From: Diploptera punctata
Taxonomy: Eukaryota; Arthropoda; Insecta; Blattodea; Blaberidae
Length of the DNA: 64,000 nucleotides
Assembly (NCBI GenBank): GCA_030220185.1
Contig: JASPKZ010007795.1
Span: 3,031,001 to 3,095,000, forward strand
Direction: 5' to 3'
The notes beneath the pieces were generated by a model. The model did not search any database. It was given only the letters and a program-made list of their open reading frames with translations, and was not told the origin of the DNA. Shown piece by piece: positions 20,852-31,118 of this stretch; position 1 is the stretch's first letter; each line of letters begins with the position of its first letter. The translations under genes and the position numbers were made by a program.

Positions 20852-21800
20852 ATGGAAAATTTTATAAAATCAACAGGGTTCAATCCAATTGGACATAAAT
20901 TAGCAGCCTTTAATAGTTTAACTCATAGATTTGTAAACTTACCCTTAAACGAAGAAGATTTCAAACATGAGAAAAAACACATAATCAAAGTAGCAATAGA
21001 AAACGGGTCTGATGAAAAAATGGTACATAAAAGGATAGAAAAGTATAAAAAACAAAAAATGATAAACAGAAGTAATCTTGAAAAAGAACCACCTATGAAA
21101 AAATATAGGAAGTTCACATATCACCCTTGGGTACATAATAAATTTCAAAAGATATTTGAGAAGTTTAATATTAAATTAGCACCAAAAAATAACTACAGTT
21201 TAAATAATCTAATAAAAACCAACAAAAATGAAAAAAACTGATAAAAATAAAAAGTCAGGAATATATAAAATTGAATGCATGGGTTGTGAAAAGTTATATA
21301 TAGGAAAAACAAAAAGAAACCGATTCCGATTGAGGGTCTTTCCACTTTTCAGCGGTTGCCCTTTTACCAGCCAGCTGCTGGTCCTTCACATCCACATGTG
21401 TCAATCACAGAGGTAGATGATCAACAGCCAGTGTAGGAGTGACATGTGGTTAGCATGTCAAGTCCCCCAGCCGTTATAGCTGGTTCCTCAACCTGGAGCC
21501 GCTACTTATTGTAGCTACCCAATTGCCTCACGATACTGGGTGGGCACCGGTCCCATACTGGCCGAAATACCATGAGAAAATTTCTTCCCCATGGAGACTC
21601 AAACCAGCGCAAGTCCCGTAGCTCTGCGCCAAGGCTTCCTAAAAATCAAAACCAAAGAATACATAAGAAATATTAAAAATGGGGAAATTGAAAAATCTGC
21701 AGTTGCTGCTCATGTTTGGTCTGAAAAGCATAATATAAATTCAGGTGCTAAATTATTAAAACAGTTAGAAAATACAAAAGAGCTGACTATTTAGGAAAAA
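20852..21800 (+). pseudogene. PLE linker and GIY-YIG endonuclease, plus arm, split by SINE-A
   Basis: 20852-21241 reads ENFIKSTGFNPIGHKLAAFN through NKFQKIFEKFNIKLAPKNN. 21228-21320 reads KSGIYKIECMGCEKLYIGKT. After the SINE it resumes at 21641 with KTKEYIRNIKNGEIEKSAVA. The EH is mutated to EY and a stop follows ELTI. Dead copy. Confidence 0.75.
21321..21638 (-). mobile_element. SINE-A
   Basis: Minus-strand tRNA-derived SINE: head near 21630 (cgcagagctacgggacttg), B-box-like GGTTTGAGTCTCC, then body with GGGACCGGTGCCCACCCAG and CAGCAGCTGG. Splits the PLE endonuclease. Second copy, plus strand, at 52636-52930. Confidence 0.75.
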
Positions 21801-21957
21801 TTTATATTCCGAAGAACAGAAACAGAGTTATGAATTTTGATACACCGATGGAGCGTGACCTTGTTTGGAGGTTCTTTGGCCAACCACAGGATCGAGCTGA
21901 CATCGACATCCAGGTTGTGCAACATAATGCAACATAAATAAAACCAGTCTGGGAAAG

Positions 21958-21992
21958 CTGACGATAAAATAGAATTGTTTTGGAACATGTTC
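21958..21992 (+). ncRNA. Degenerate hammerhead (PLE family F)
   Basis: CTGACGA kept, but GAAAC is GGAAC. Confidence 0.45.
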
Positions 21993-22064
21993 AAAAACAA
22001 ATCAACATTAGTATTGAGGTAAGATGTCCAGACTAAAAAATAATAATATAATTTCAAGTTAATA

Positions 22065-22190
22065 ACTAGATAGTGATTCGTAAGATCTCACCTCATAAAT
22101 TCCGTGACCTTCAACCACAGTACTTTAATTTCAAGAGGCGTCCCTCACTTCTTTAGCCATCTTTACGACTGTTGAACTTTAGTTTACAAT
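22065..22190 (-). mobile_element. PLE 3'-end fragment, family L
   Basis: TATGAGGTGAGAT on the minus strand, stem II GAGG/CCTC and a damaged core (CTAAAGA). The plus-strand partner ends at 23720. Confidence 0.6.
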
Positions 22191-22440
22191 GTGAACTTAC
22201 TGTTTGGGAAAAGATCTACATTCAAAAGAGCGAAAAGAAAAAAAATTGATGAACTTTGAAATTCCTGGGGAAAATGACCTGGTTTCGAGATTTTCCAGTC
22301 TGCCAATGGAAGGAGCGAAGGACGGCTCTTCAAGACGACAGAACAATGGTCGTGACGATACTGAGGATGGAATAGAAACTATGTTCCGAAACTAGTTTAT
22401 AGTAAAATAAGAACAACAAATATGAGGTGAGTGATAAAAA
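22191..22440 (+). mobile_element. PLE 3'-end fragment, family M
   Basis: Starts at LTVWEKIYIQK-like codons, MNFEIPGENDLVSRF, then a hammerhead at 22361 and TATGAGGTGAGTG. Confidence 0.7.
22361..22397 (+). ncRNA. Hammerhead ribozyme (PLE family M)
   Basis: CTGAGGA, long stem II GGAATAG/CTATGTTCC, GAAAC, palindromic ACTAGT then T. Confidence 0.7.
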
Positions 22441-22785
22441 ATTCTACCTAAATAAATTCAGTTTACATCTTCATCCTCAAAGTTGTCATCTGGTGTTGAT
22501 TTGATGAACTTTAAGATCAAATCTTGCTTGCCGGGAATTTCAAAATGGATAGATCTAAATTTGTTCTTCTGAATGTATATCTTTTCCTAACTGTCAAAGG
22601 TTTTGCCAAATGTTTCAAAAGTTTAGCTTCTTTTTCAATTTTATGTTTCTCTAGAAAACTATGAGCTGCAATTGCTAATTTTTCGATATCACCATTTTTA
22701 ATATTCCTAAAGTTTTTTTTTTTTTTTGTGCTAGTGTCTAAATTCCTTTTTGTTTTTCCTGTATATACTTTATTGCAACATTTGG
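22441..22785 (-). mobile_element. PLE endonuclease fragment, family N
   Basis: Minus-strand traces of YTGKTKRNLDT, IEKLAIAAHSFLEKHKIEKE and MNFEIPGKQDLILKFIKS, with a poly-T tract at 22715. No intact frame. Confidence 0.6.
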
Positions 22786-22931
22786 CAAAACCTTGGATTT
22801 GACAGTTTGGGAAATAATATACATACAGATGAACAAATTTAGATACATGATTATTTTATTTTAGGAAGTAATATTTTGAGGTTCTTTTTATCAAGTTTTT
22901 TTTTGAGTCTATATATATATGTTGTTGTTGT

Positions 22932-23268
22932 GTCCACCGCTGTGGTCTCGAGGTAGCATGCTGCCTTGTCACGCAGCGGGCCCAGGTTCGATCCCCGGTC
23001 GGGGCAGTTGTTCTGGGTGAGGTTTTTATCGGGGTTTTTCTTCACCTGTAAGACAAATGTCAGGAAAACTTTAAGGCCCAAACGGTCCCCGAAATCATAT
23101 GGCCATCATCCTTACCATTATCATTATCATCATCATCCTTCACTGGTGTGGAAAGCAACGGGAAGCTACCACACTTACACAATTCCCTAGTAAAGCTGCA
23201 AGCATAGCATGAAAATGCTATGATTGCAGTGAAGGACCTGCCTTCGGGCAGAATTACTATGGATGGAT
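22932..23268 (+). mobile_element. SINE-E
   Basis: tRNA-derived head gtccaccgctgtggtctcga, B box GGTTCGATCCCCGG, body with ttcacctgtaagacaaatgt and a terminal GGATGGATGGATG. Second copy at 57797. Confidence 0.8.
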
Positions 23269-23440
23269 GGATGTTGTTTTCAAATGCTGGGCCTTGGCAA
23301 TGAAGCCATTAGCGTTCTTGCTCTCCACTATTTCTCTATGATGGATCCAACAGGTAATACTTCACAGTTTTGTAGATGTTCTTCGTTCATTTCTTCGTCT
23401 TTTTATATTATTTATATATATTTGTTATACAATATTATAG

Positions 23441-23477
23441 CTGACGATGATATAGAAAAATATATTGAAACATGTTT
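23441..23477 (+). ncRNA. Hammerhead ribozyme (PLE family O)
   Basis: CTGACGA, stem II ATATA/TATAT, GAAAC, palindromic ACATGT then T. Confidence 0.6.
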
Positions 23478-23622
23478 GAGAACAAAGCAACATAAAATTC
23501 AGGTAAGATATATATAGACTCAAAAAAACTTGTTAGATACATGAATTTTGAAATTCCCGGTGATCAAAATCGAAACTAACACCAGATGGCAACTAGACCG
23601 AATTCAACAGTTGTAAAGATGA

Positions 23623-23660
23623 CTGAAGATGAAAGGGATGCCTCTTGAAACTGCAGTACT
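23623..23660 (+). ncRNA. Hammerhead ribozyme (PLE family L)
   Basis: CTGAAGA, a weak stem II (GG/CC centre), GAAAC, palindromic ACTGCAGT then A. Confidence 0.6.
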
Positions 23661-23991
23661 GTGCTTGAAGATCATAGAATTTATGAGGTGAGATTTCACG
23701 ACTCACTATCTAGTTATTAATCACTGCAATGTTCCCTACAATCTAAGTAGATTAGAAAAATTGTGATTCCATTGAAACATTGGTTCACAGTTTCTATTTG
23801 GTTCTTGTAGACATCCTTGAATTTTCTCAAAATAAGAAAATAGGCTAGATACCTCAGATGGCAAATTTTCTGTCTGTCGGCTTGTTCTCAGACAGCAGAG
23901 AAGTGAAGATTATTCTTTAGACTTGACTTAGGGCCGTATGCAAATACATTAGTCTCTTTATATATATATAAATATATTTATATATAGATTA

Positions 23992-24743
23992 TTGAATGTT
24001 CCACTAAATGAAGAGGATTTTAAGAAAGAATACAATCACATTTTGGACATAGCTAATTTAAATGGTTTTGGAAAGGAAATAATTATAACTAAATTGAAGA
24101 AATTCAGACAACAAAAAAGATTAAAAGAATACACTACCCTGCAATCTGATTCAAAGAAAGGAAAACAATTTAAGAAAATCACTTATCATCCTGGAATACA
24201 TAACAAATTTCAAAAAATTTTCAAGAAATTCAATATTACATTGGCACCGATAAATAAATTTAGCCTTGGTAACTTATTAATAACCAATAAGAAAATGAAC
24301 ACCCCAGATAGTAAAAAATCTGGAATTTATCAAATTGATTGTCGAGATTGCAATAAAGTATACATAGGAAAAACAAAAAGAAATTTGGACACTCGCACAA
24401 GGAACACTTTAGAAATATTAAAAATGGTGAAATTGAAAAATCAGCTATTGCAGCACATAGTTTGTTGGAAGGTCATAGAATTGAAAAAGAAGCTGAACTT
24501 CTAAAACATTTGGAAAAACCTTTGGATTTGACAGTTTGGGAGAAAATATTTATACAGAAGAACAAATTTAAATCTATGAATTTCGACATTCCGGATGAAC
24601 GTGACCTCATCTCGAAGTTCATCGAATCAACACCAGATGGCAACGATATCTCGAAGTTCGTCAAATCAACACCAGATGGCAACGTTATAGAGGGAGATTC
24701 CAACGAATATCCGGTAGTCATAATGGCGGTTGAAAATGAATGA
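23992..24743 (+). pseudogene. PLE linker and GIY-YIG endonuclease
   Basis: LNGFGKEIIITKLKKF, ITYHPGIHNKFQKIFKKFNI, then KSGIYQIDCRDCNKVYIGKT. A one-base loss after DTRT shifts the frame near 24395. The other frame continues through AAHSLLEGHRIEKEAELL and WEKIFIQKN to TPDGN repeats and a stop at 24743. Confidence 0.75.
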
Positions 24744-24769
24744 CAAGATCATTTGAAAACTATAGTTAC
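24726..24769 (+). ncRNA. Hammerhead-like with U3/A8 core
   Basis: TTGAAAA replaces CTGANGA. Stem II AATGA/TCATT and GAAA are intact, followed by palindromic ACTATAGT. C3-to-U and G8-to-A occur together. Confidence 0.5.
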
Positions 24770-25419
24770 CGTGTTTGATAAAACATGAAATATGAGGTAA
24801 GATGTTAAAATGACTCATTAATTTATTAATTTACATTAGTCTCTACTCAAATTACTTCCAGTCACCGGTGAGCTGACTTACCCATGAGCAAGTGCAAAGA
24901 TTGAATTAGCGACCCACTAACTGGTCATGCATTAAAGTTGTAGTTTTCGTAATATTGGCAAGAAGTTACCCAGAATTCTCAGCGATAAAACCACTTCCGT
25001 TATTTTCGTCTGCTAGAGGAACGCATTTACGCTTGCGTCCTGTAAATAGTACCGTATATGACGACATCTGCATCGCGCGATATTATGCCGATTCTCCTGT
25101 TCTTCCAGTTGAATTCTTTGGTAGACTCTATCAAATTCCTCTTCTCTGCGTATACCGACGTCTTGGATAAAACAGCAAGGTTTCAAACTACTTCGGTTCC
25201 CATCGGGTTGCTCATGATTCGTTCTCTGCAAAGTCACCTCACCAGGTAGCTTAGGAATTTTGACAATTATTATCGCATGAACAGATTTTTGAGTATGCAA
25301 AAACGTCTTTGGATGCAACTTTCTCAGCAGAGAACGACTTTTACGGTCTAATGCATTCATAGATACGACCCTTAGAGCCCATTCAGCCTCTTATAATATA
25401 AATACCCAATTACTTTGAA

Positions 25420-25815
25420 CTTCTAGAAGAAAAATCACTATGAGGTTTAATGTAAGATTTAAATTAAAACCAGATTACTTTTCTGAAAATAAAGTTCAAT
25501 TAAGTTTTGTTCCTTCTTGGGTCAAGGGCTAGGAATAATGGAGTCTTGATTTCATGCCTCACGTGGGTCTTTATTCCTAGTTAATGGTAACTTTTTCCTA
25601 CACTTATTTTAGGATAAATATACTAATAAATAATAATTTCATTTTTATTAAAATTACACCTCACCTCATATTTAGTTTTGTTTTAAGACTGGTTTTGGAG
25701 AAACTAATAATCCTCTATCATCAGTTTGCACTCAAGTTTGTAGTTGAGTACTAACCGAAGCCAGTCTTAAAAAAACTAAATAAGAGATGAGGTGTATTAA
25801 TTATTAATATGTATC
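25420..25815. mobile_element. PLE end fragments (family Q)
   Basis: CACTATGAGGTTTAATG at 25436 and a short fold-back at 25660-25800 with CACCTCACCTCATA. A degenerate hammerhead lies at 25687-25724 (CTGATGA kept, GAAA lost). Confidence 0.5.
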
Positions 25816-25943
25816 TCATATTTTAAAATACAATCGGAAGTAACATTAAGAGGTTTAAGTTATGTAGGTAGGAAATAACACTATGAGGTTTATTTTAATT
25901 TAATTGAGTTGTTTCTTGACTCACCTCATACTTCTTAACTCCC

Positions 25944-25986
25944 TCGCGATCCAGATTTCATCACTTCATTTGTGACATTCTCAATG
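25944..25986 (-). ncRNA. Hammerhead with U3/A8 core (family R)
   Basis: TTGAGAA in place of CTGANGA. Stem II GTCAC/GTGAT, GAAA, ATCTGGAT then C. Confidence 0.55.
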
Positions 25987-26618
25987 CTGTTCACATTCAC
26001 AACTGACATCCAATGGTCTCCTCTCCTGCAGACTGACCTCCGCGCCATCTGATGGCTGGCCGACGAACTTCCAAATCAATCCCCTCTCCTTATCATCGGG
26101 TATTTCAAAATTCATACTTGTGTTTTTATTCTTGCTTATGTAAATTTTTTCCCAAATTGTGAGTTCCTTCGGTTTTTCCAATTGTTTAAGTAATTTTGTT
26201 TTGGTTTCTATTCTATGTTTTTCTGACCAGGCATGTGTGGCTATTGCAGATTTTTCTGTTTCTCCATTTTCAACATTTCTAAATACAAGATTAATTTCTG
26301 AGGTGTTCCTTTAATCTTGTATTTAGAAATGTTGAAAATGGAGAAACAGAAAAATCTGAAACAGCTGCACATGCCTGGTCAGAAAAACATGGAATAAAAA
26401 CCAAAACAAAATTACTTAAACAATTGGAAAAACCGAAGGAACTCACAATTTGGGAAAAAATTTACATATGCAAGAATAAAAACACAAGTATGAATTTTGA
26501 AATACCTGATGATAAGGAGAGGGGATTGATTTGGAAGTTCATTGGCCAGCCATCAGATGGCGCGGAGGTCAATCTGCAGAAGAGGAGACCATTGGACGTC
26601 AGTTGTGAATGTAAACAG

Positions 26619-26659
26619 CATTGAGAATGTCACAAATGAAGTGACGAAATCCGGATCGC
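26619..26659 (+). ncRNA. Hammerhead with U3/A8 core (family R)
   Basis: TTGAGAA, stem II GTCAC/GTGAC, GAAA, palindromic ATCCGGAT then C. Confidence 0.55.
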
Positions 26660-26771
26660 GGATTTAAGAAGTATGAGGTGAGTCAAGAAACAACTCAACT
26701 AAATTAAGAGGTTTGTTTAATAATTAAAACATTTTGTCTGTTCATTCTTACCTCTTATAGTTGTTTTTGTC

Positions 26772-26808
26772 GAACATATGTTTCAGGGTTTTTTAGTCCC
26801 ATCGTCAG
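26772..26808 (-). ncRNA. Hammerhead ribozyme (family S)
   Basis: CTGACGA, stem II GGG/CCC with a loop of A residues, GAAAC, palindromic ACATATGT then T. Confidence 0.65.
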
Positions 26809-26985
26809 CGATTACAGACTGAATTTTCTCATGTTGTCTGCCCTGATTCTTGATTCCTGCAGAGATAGCAGGGGGGCTTCTTAGCACCATTGTCAGTGAT
26901 TACAGACTGAATTTTCTCATGTTATCGGCCCTGATTCTTGCTCTCTCTCAGGGCCGACAACATGAGAAAATTCAGTCTGTAATCG

Positions 26986-27022
26986 CTGACGATGGGGCTA
27001 AGAAGTCCTGGAACATATGTTC
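26986..27022 (+). ncRNA. Degenerate hammerhead (family S)
   Basis: CTGACGA kept, GAAAC changed to GGAAC, ACATATGT kept. Confidence 0.45.
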
Positions 27023-27138
27023 GACAAAAACAACTATAAGAGGTAAGAATGAACAGACAAAATGTTTTAATTATTAAACAAACCTCTTAATTTAGTTGAG
27101 TTGTTTCTTGACTCACCTCATACTTCTTAAATCCCTCG

Positions 27139-27178
27139 CGATCCGGATTTCGTCACTTCATTTGTGACATTCTCAATG
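27139..27178 (-). ncRNA. Hammerhead with U3/A8 core (family R)
   Basis: Same as the plus copy at 26619. Confidence 0.55.
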
Positions 27179-27810
27179 CTGTTTACATTCACAACTGACG
27201 TCCAATGGTCTCCTCTTCTGCAGATTGACCTCCGCGCCATCTGATGGCTGGCCAATGAACTTCCAAATCAATCCCCTCTCCTTATCATCAGGTATTTCAA
27301 AATTCATACTTGTGTTTTTATTCTTGCATATGTAAATTTTTTCCCAAATTGTGAGTTCCTTCGGTTTTTCCAATTGTTTAAGTAATTTTGTTTTGGTTTT
27401 TATTCCATGTTTTTCTGACCAGGCATGTGCAGCTGTTTCAGATTTTTCTGTTTCTCCATTTTCAACATTTCTAAATACAAGATTAAAGGAACACCTCAGA
27501 AATTAATCTTGTATTTAGAAATGTTGAAAATGGAGAAACAGAAAAATCTGAAACAGCTGCACATGCCTGGTCAGAAAAACATGGAATAAAAACCAAAACA
27601 AAATTACTTAAACAATTGGAAAAACCGAAGGAACTCACAATTTGGGAAAAAATTTACATATGCAAGAATAAAAACACAAGTATGAATTTTGAAATACCTG
27701 ATGATAAGGAGAGGGGATTGATTTGGAAGTTCATTGGCCAGCCATCAGATGGCGCGGAGGTCAATCTGCAGAAGAGGAGACCATTGGACGTCAGTTGTGA
27801 ATGTAAACAG

Positions 27811-27851
27811 CATTGAGAATGTCACAAATGAAGTGACGAAATCCGGATCGC
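27811..27851 (+). ncRNA. Hammerhead with U3/A8 core (family R)
   Basis: Same as 26619, in the duplicated block. It is followed by GCGAGGG, whereas 26619 has lost four bases there. Confidence 0.55.
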
Positions 27852-27967
27852 GAGGGATTTAAGAAGTATGAGGTGAGTCAAGAAACAACTCAACTAAATT
27901 AAGAGGTTTGTTTAATAATTAAAACATTTTTGTCTGTTCATTCTTACCTCTTATAGTTGTTTTTGTC

Positions 27968-28004
27968 GAACATATGTTTCAGGGTTTTTTAGTCCCATCG
28001 TCAG
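27968..28004 (-). ncRNA. Hammerhead ribozyme (family S)
   Basis: Duplicate of 26772. Confidence 0.65.
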
Positions 28005-28181
28005 CGATTACAGACTGAATTTTCTCATGTTGTCTGCCCTGATTCTTGATTCCTGCAGAGATAGCAGGGGGGCTTCTTAGCACCATTGTCAGTGATTACA
28101 GACTGAATTTTCTCATGTTATCGGCCCTGATTCTTGCTCTCTCTCAGGGCCGACAACATGAGAAAATTCAGTCTGTAATCG

Positions 28182-28218
28182 CTGACGATGGGGCTAAGAA
28201 GTCCTGGAACATATGTTC
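28182..28218 (+). ncRNA. Degenerate hammerhead (family S)
   Basis: Duplicate of 26986, with the same GGAAC change. Confidence 0.45.
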
Positions 28219-28284
28219 GACAAAAACAACTATAAGAGGTAAGAATGAACAGACAAAATGTTTTAATTATGTATCTTATATTTA

Positions 28285-29015
28285 ATACAATAAGATTTGT
28301 ATCTGTGGTGGCAGTCGTCCTCAACAAAATGTATTTGTTTGAAATATTCAACCTAGGCCTTTTGGAACCAATTCCATTTTCAAAGCTGTTCTCTATGGTA
28401 CTGATTGTGTTTAACGAGCATGTTGTATAATGGGTTGATTTGGCAGGGTGTGTTCTTGTTCAACAGGTTATTGTTTCTGGTTTATTTCATTATTTCCATT
28501 TCCTCTAAGATGTTTATTATCTGGTTATAATTTTCTCTATGCATTATTGAGAGGGTGTTTTCTATTGTGTTGAATTTATGACCTGTGTTTGTTACATGCT
28601 TAGCAAAACTTGATTTGCCTCCATTTTTTTATGAAATTGGTAAAATGCTCATTATATCTCGTTAAAACTCCTGGTTTACATCCTGGTTGTATGTTCTATA
28701 TAAAATTTCTCACAACTATTACATTTAGGTTTATAGCCTATACTCCTTTGTTATATATGCTGCTGTCTTCTATTTTATTTGATATAATGTTTTTTTAAAT
28801 TTATAATTAATTAATTTAATTTATTATGTTTTTTCATGTTTCTTTTATTCCTTATTTTGGTCAGTTTTATTGTTTTATTTCCTGTGTATGTGAGGGTTAT
28901 CCATTTTGATTTGTTTCATTTGTTTCTTTTTCCAAGTTTAGTTGTATTCATTAATTCTTGTTTTCTTATTAGTTTTGAGGATGACTGCCACCACAGGTAC
29001 AAACCTTATTATTGT
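28285..29015 (-). mobile_element. Decayed element with GIY-YIG remnant
   Basis: Minus strand gives CDSCEKFYIEHTTR, RYNEHFTNF, an A.HVTNTGHKFNTIENT-like block and NYNQIINILEEMEIM across frames, a GIY-YIG pattern unlike the neighbouring PLEs. Both ends carry inverted GACTGCCACCACAG.TACAAA (28300 and 28985), so it may be another fold-back family. Confidence 0.45.
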
Positions 29016-29164
29016 TTTAAATATTTAACAATAACCTCAATGGTGCAAAATGTTTCTTAAAAGTAATAGTGTAACTTTCTATAAATTTTGAAGACCATGG
29101 ATATTTTTTTATGAATTATGATTTTTTTTTTAAATCATAAAAATCTCCAATTCTGAATGTTAAA

Positions 29165-29360
29165 ATGTCATGATGTTTTTATTATTAATTTAACATTTCT
29201 CAATGAAAGATAAATTATATTTGAAGAGAAAAATTTTCGCCTTACTAGCTTTATAATGTTAAATTCCCAATAAATGTCTTCTTAACAAAGAAGCCGCCAT
29301 TTGCAAAGATAGAAACAATGGTTTCAAAAGCATTTGGTGATAGGGAATTACAACGTGTAT
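29165..29360 (-). mobile_element. SINE-C fragment lacking the tRNA head
   Basis: TTATTATTAATTTAACATTT, GAAGAGAAAAATTTTCGCC, then directly the distal unit part (AAGAAGCCGCCATTTGCAAA). The tRNA-like portion is deleted. (TA)n follows at 29360. Confidence 0.6.
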
Positions 29361-29473
29361 ATATATATATATATAGTTAAAATGTCATATTTAACTCTAT
29401 ATCAGAATATAATATGTAGCGTGTCTTGTCTTAATTTTTGTTGCTTCTTTAATTTTTTTTTTGTTAATTTTAG

Positions 29474-29690
29474 TAAACAAGTGAAAAGACAGCTAGAAGA
29501 ATTTCTCTATCATCCAGAAGTTAATAAAGAGCTTTCAAGACAAATGGTTTTGAGAAATGATGATAAAATTGAATTCTCAAATCAACAGAAGTTGGCACTT
29601 TGTCTATATTTCATGGAACGTGATCATCATTTTAGCGGTGATGGTATTTGGCTTGAGAATCCTCTTGTTTCTGATCATGTTACTGCATGA
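29474..29690 (+). CDS. mTERF-family protein, last exon seen
   Basis: The acceptor ttaattttag precedes the exon. Its first base completes a Ser codon with exon 2. The peptide reads SKQVKRQLEEFLYHPEVNK, then LSNQQ-type helix residues and LCLYFMERDHHFSGDGIW, and stops at TGA (29688-29690). The FSGDGIW block resembles the C-terminal segment of insect mTERF proteins as I recall them. One frame over, the sequence continues LHEGEFTEIHMIK up to a good donor GTAAGC at 29721. So the stop could be genuine, or a one-base indel could hide a further exon. The preceding intron is 17.4 kb and almost entirely transposons. Confidence 0.65.
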
Positions 29691-29759
29691 AGGAGAGTTT
29701 ACTGAGATTCACATGATTAAGTAAGCTTGTTTTATCTCATTGTAATTAATTAGATTTAT

Positions 29760-30260
29760 ATTTTTAAAATATTAATTACATAGATTTTAATATACACTTG
29801 TTTCCAAAAAACTGCAAGCAGAATTATAGAGGTATGAAGCATAAAAAATATGACAACTTACTTTTAACCCATTCGCTGACAGTCATTTAAATGGCAAGAG
29901 CTTCCTGCATGATACTAATGGGATTTAAATTCAGAGACTCATTTAAAATTACAATATTCTTAAAAAAAGAGCTGTATTTAAAAAAATCTTGATAAAATAA
30001 ATGCCATTAGAAAGAGAGATCTTTCCTTTATATGTTTCGAAACAATTTTTATTTACTTTTAAAATGCTGCAATAGTTGTAAAATTCATTTTTACAACTTA
30101 TTTGAAGGAAGTCTTAACTTTTTAAAAATGTTTGGAATGATCTGCTTTCTTGCTTGTCTGTACATATGTTGACACAAAACATTTGCGATTATAGTGTCAT
30201 ATAATTTAAGTCACACACAGTCATTTATTTTTCTCCTAATTACTGATGGGAAAACTGACT
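29760..30260. other. No recognisable feature
   Basis: AT-rich sequence downstream of the mTERF exon. May include its 3' UTR. A weak polyadenylation-like AATAAA is at 29996. Confidence 0.4.
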
Positions 30261-30261
30261 T

Positions 30262-30745
30262 CTCATTCATATTAAATTTGAGTTGTATTTTAACTCACCT
30301 CATATTTATATTAAATTAATGTTGGGAAGTAAACATTATGAGGTATAATCATTAAAATTCATCGGAGAACATATTGTTTAAACAATATGTTCTCCGATGA
30401 ATTTTAATCACCTCATATTTCTTGATTTTTATGCAGACTTGAGTTTCGTCACTGAATTTGTGACATTATTGATGCAATACCACGATCACAACTGCCGTCC
30501 TGCAGTTGTCACTCTTGTAAATTGACTTCTGTGCTCTATGTTGGCTGGCCGATGAACTTCCAAATCAATCTCCTCTCTTTTTCACCGGGTATTTCAAAAT
30601 TCGTAGTTTTCTTTTTATTCTTGCATGTGTAAATTTTCTCCCAAATTGTCAGTTCCTTTGATTTTTCCAACTGTTTAAGTAATTTTGCCTTGGTTTCAAT
30701 TCTGTGTTTTTCTGAACAAGCATGTGCAATAGCTGATTTAATTAA
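30262..30745 (-). mobile_element. PLE 3'-end and endonuclease, interrupted
   Basis: Minus strand: AHACSEKHRIETKAKLLKQL, WEKIYTCKNKKKTTNFEIPG, then a degenerate hammerhead (30440-30480) and CATATGAGGTGAG split by the mini-PLE at 30308. Family R-like. Confidence 0.65.
30308..30408. mobile_element. 101-bp PLE terminal hairpin insertion, with TSD
   Basis: TSD CACCTCATATTT at 30296-30307 and 30409-30420. Contains only the family B tail (TTAAATTAATGTTGGGAAG) and an inverted repeat CATCGGAGAACATATTGTTT. No ribozyme or coding. It landed in the conserved terminal motif of another PLE. Confidence 0.8.
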
Positions 30746-31118
30746 CAAAAGAAATATATTCTGTAAGTAAAGTAAAGTGATCCCACAACAGACCCGGAGC
30801 TCTGTAAACCAGCAAAATCAGATATATATATGACTTAACTGTGGAATTTGCTTATTTTATGCAGTTTCTGCATGGTAGACTTTTTAATATTAGTTTCATT
30901 TTTGATTAAAAATTCTAATAGCAACATTATCAAGAGTTATTTATAGAGTGCATTGCCAAGACATGTGACATGAATGAGGAATGAAAGCGGCCCATTAGAT
31001 AACCAGTTGGAAAGTGCCCAGTAGGTGGGCCAAGAATGAATTGAAAGAATAACAATAAGCATAAATAATGAATGGAGAACATATTTTAATCGACTCACCT
31101 CATACATTTTCAAACTTC

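Larger units (their letters stand above)
19335..22051. mobile_element. Long PLE fold-back, family F, with TSD
   Basis: TSD TTTCAAGTTAATA at 19322-19334 and 22052-22064. The minus arm (to about 20520) holds tail (partly duplicated, 19335-19500 and 19500-19640), hammerheads, endonuclease and thumb/linker. The plus arm starts in the reverse transcriptase core and continues through linker and endonuclease to a hammerhead and tail. The plus arm is further broken by a 53-bp tail insertion (20686) and a SINE-A (21321). This is the only copy in the window with RT catalytic residues. Confidence 0.85.
22851..23532. mobile_element. Nested PLE (family O) carrying a SINE-E, with TSD
   Basis: TSD TTAGATACATGA at 22839-22850 and 23533-23544. 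Left tail TTATTTTATTTTAGGAAGTAA and TTGAGG. The right end has a hammerhead and CAGGTAAGATAT. The middle is mostly the SINE at 22932. Confidence 0.75.
22786..23720 (+). mobile_element. PLE 3'-end, family L, interrupted at 22851-23532
   Basis: LTVWEIIYIQMNKFRYM resumes after the nested insertion as MNFEIPGDQNRN, then a hammerhead at 23623 and TATGAGGTGAGATTTC. Confidence 0.7.
23958..24831 (+). mobile_element. PLE insertion, single orientation, with TSD
   Basis: TSD TACATTAGTCTCT at 23945-23957 and 24832-24844, inside the MITE. A 5'-truncated plus copy starting in the linker (NVPLNEEDFKKEYNHILDIA) and ending TATGAGGTAAGATG. One of the few non-fold-back copies. Confidence 0.8.
23931..25371. mobile_element. 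Harbinger-like MITE, interrupted by a PLE
   Basis: GGGCCGTATGCAAATACATT at the left, ATACGACCC at the right, TTA duplication at 23928-23930 and 25372-25374. Without the PLE it matches 9778-10323. Confidence 0.7.
25860..28270. mobile_element. Chain of alternating PLE fold-backs (families R and S)
   Basis: Family R (TATGAGGTGAGTCAAG) and family S (TAAGAGGTAAGAATG) 3' ends alternate in orientation. The block from about 26310 to 27060 is repeated almost identically at about 27503-28255 (offset about 1192-1196 bp), with the inverted R arm (27104-27489) between. The unit encodes WEKIYICKNKNTSMNFEIP and GLIWKFIGQPSDGAEV. Confidence 0.75.

Noticed and set aside
28836..29060. Hydrophobic plus-strand frame
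   Set aside because: AT-rich low-complexity sequence overlapping the end of a decayed GIY-YIG element; no supporting motif.
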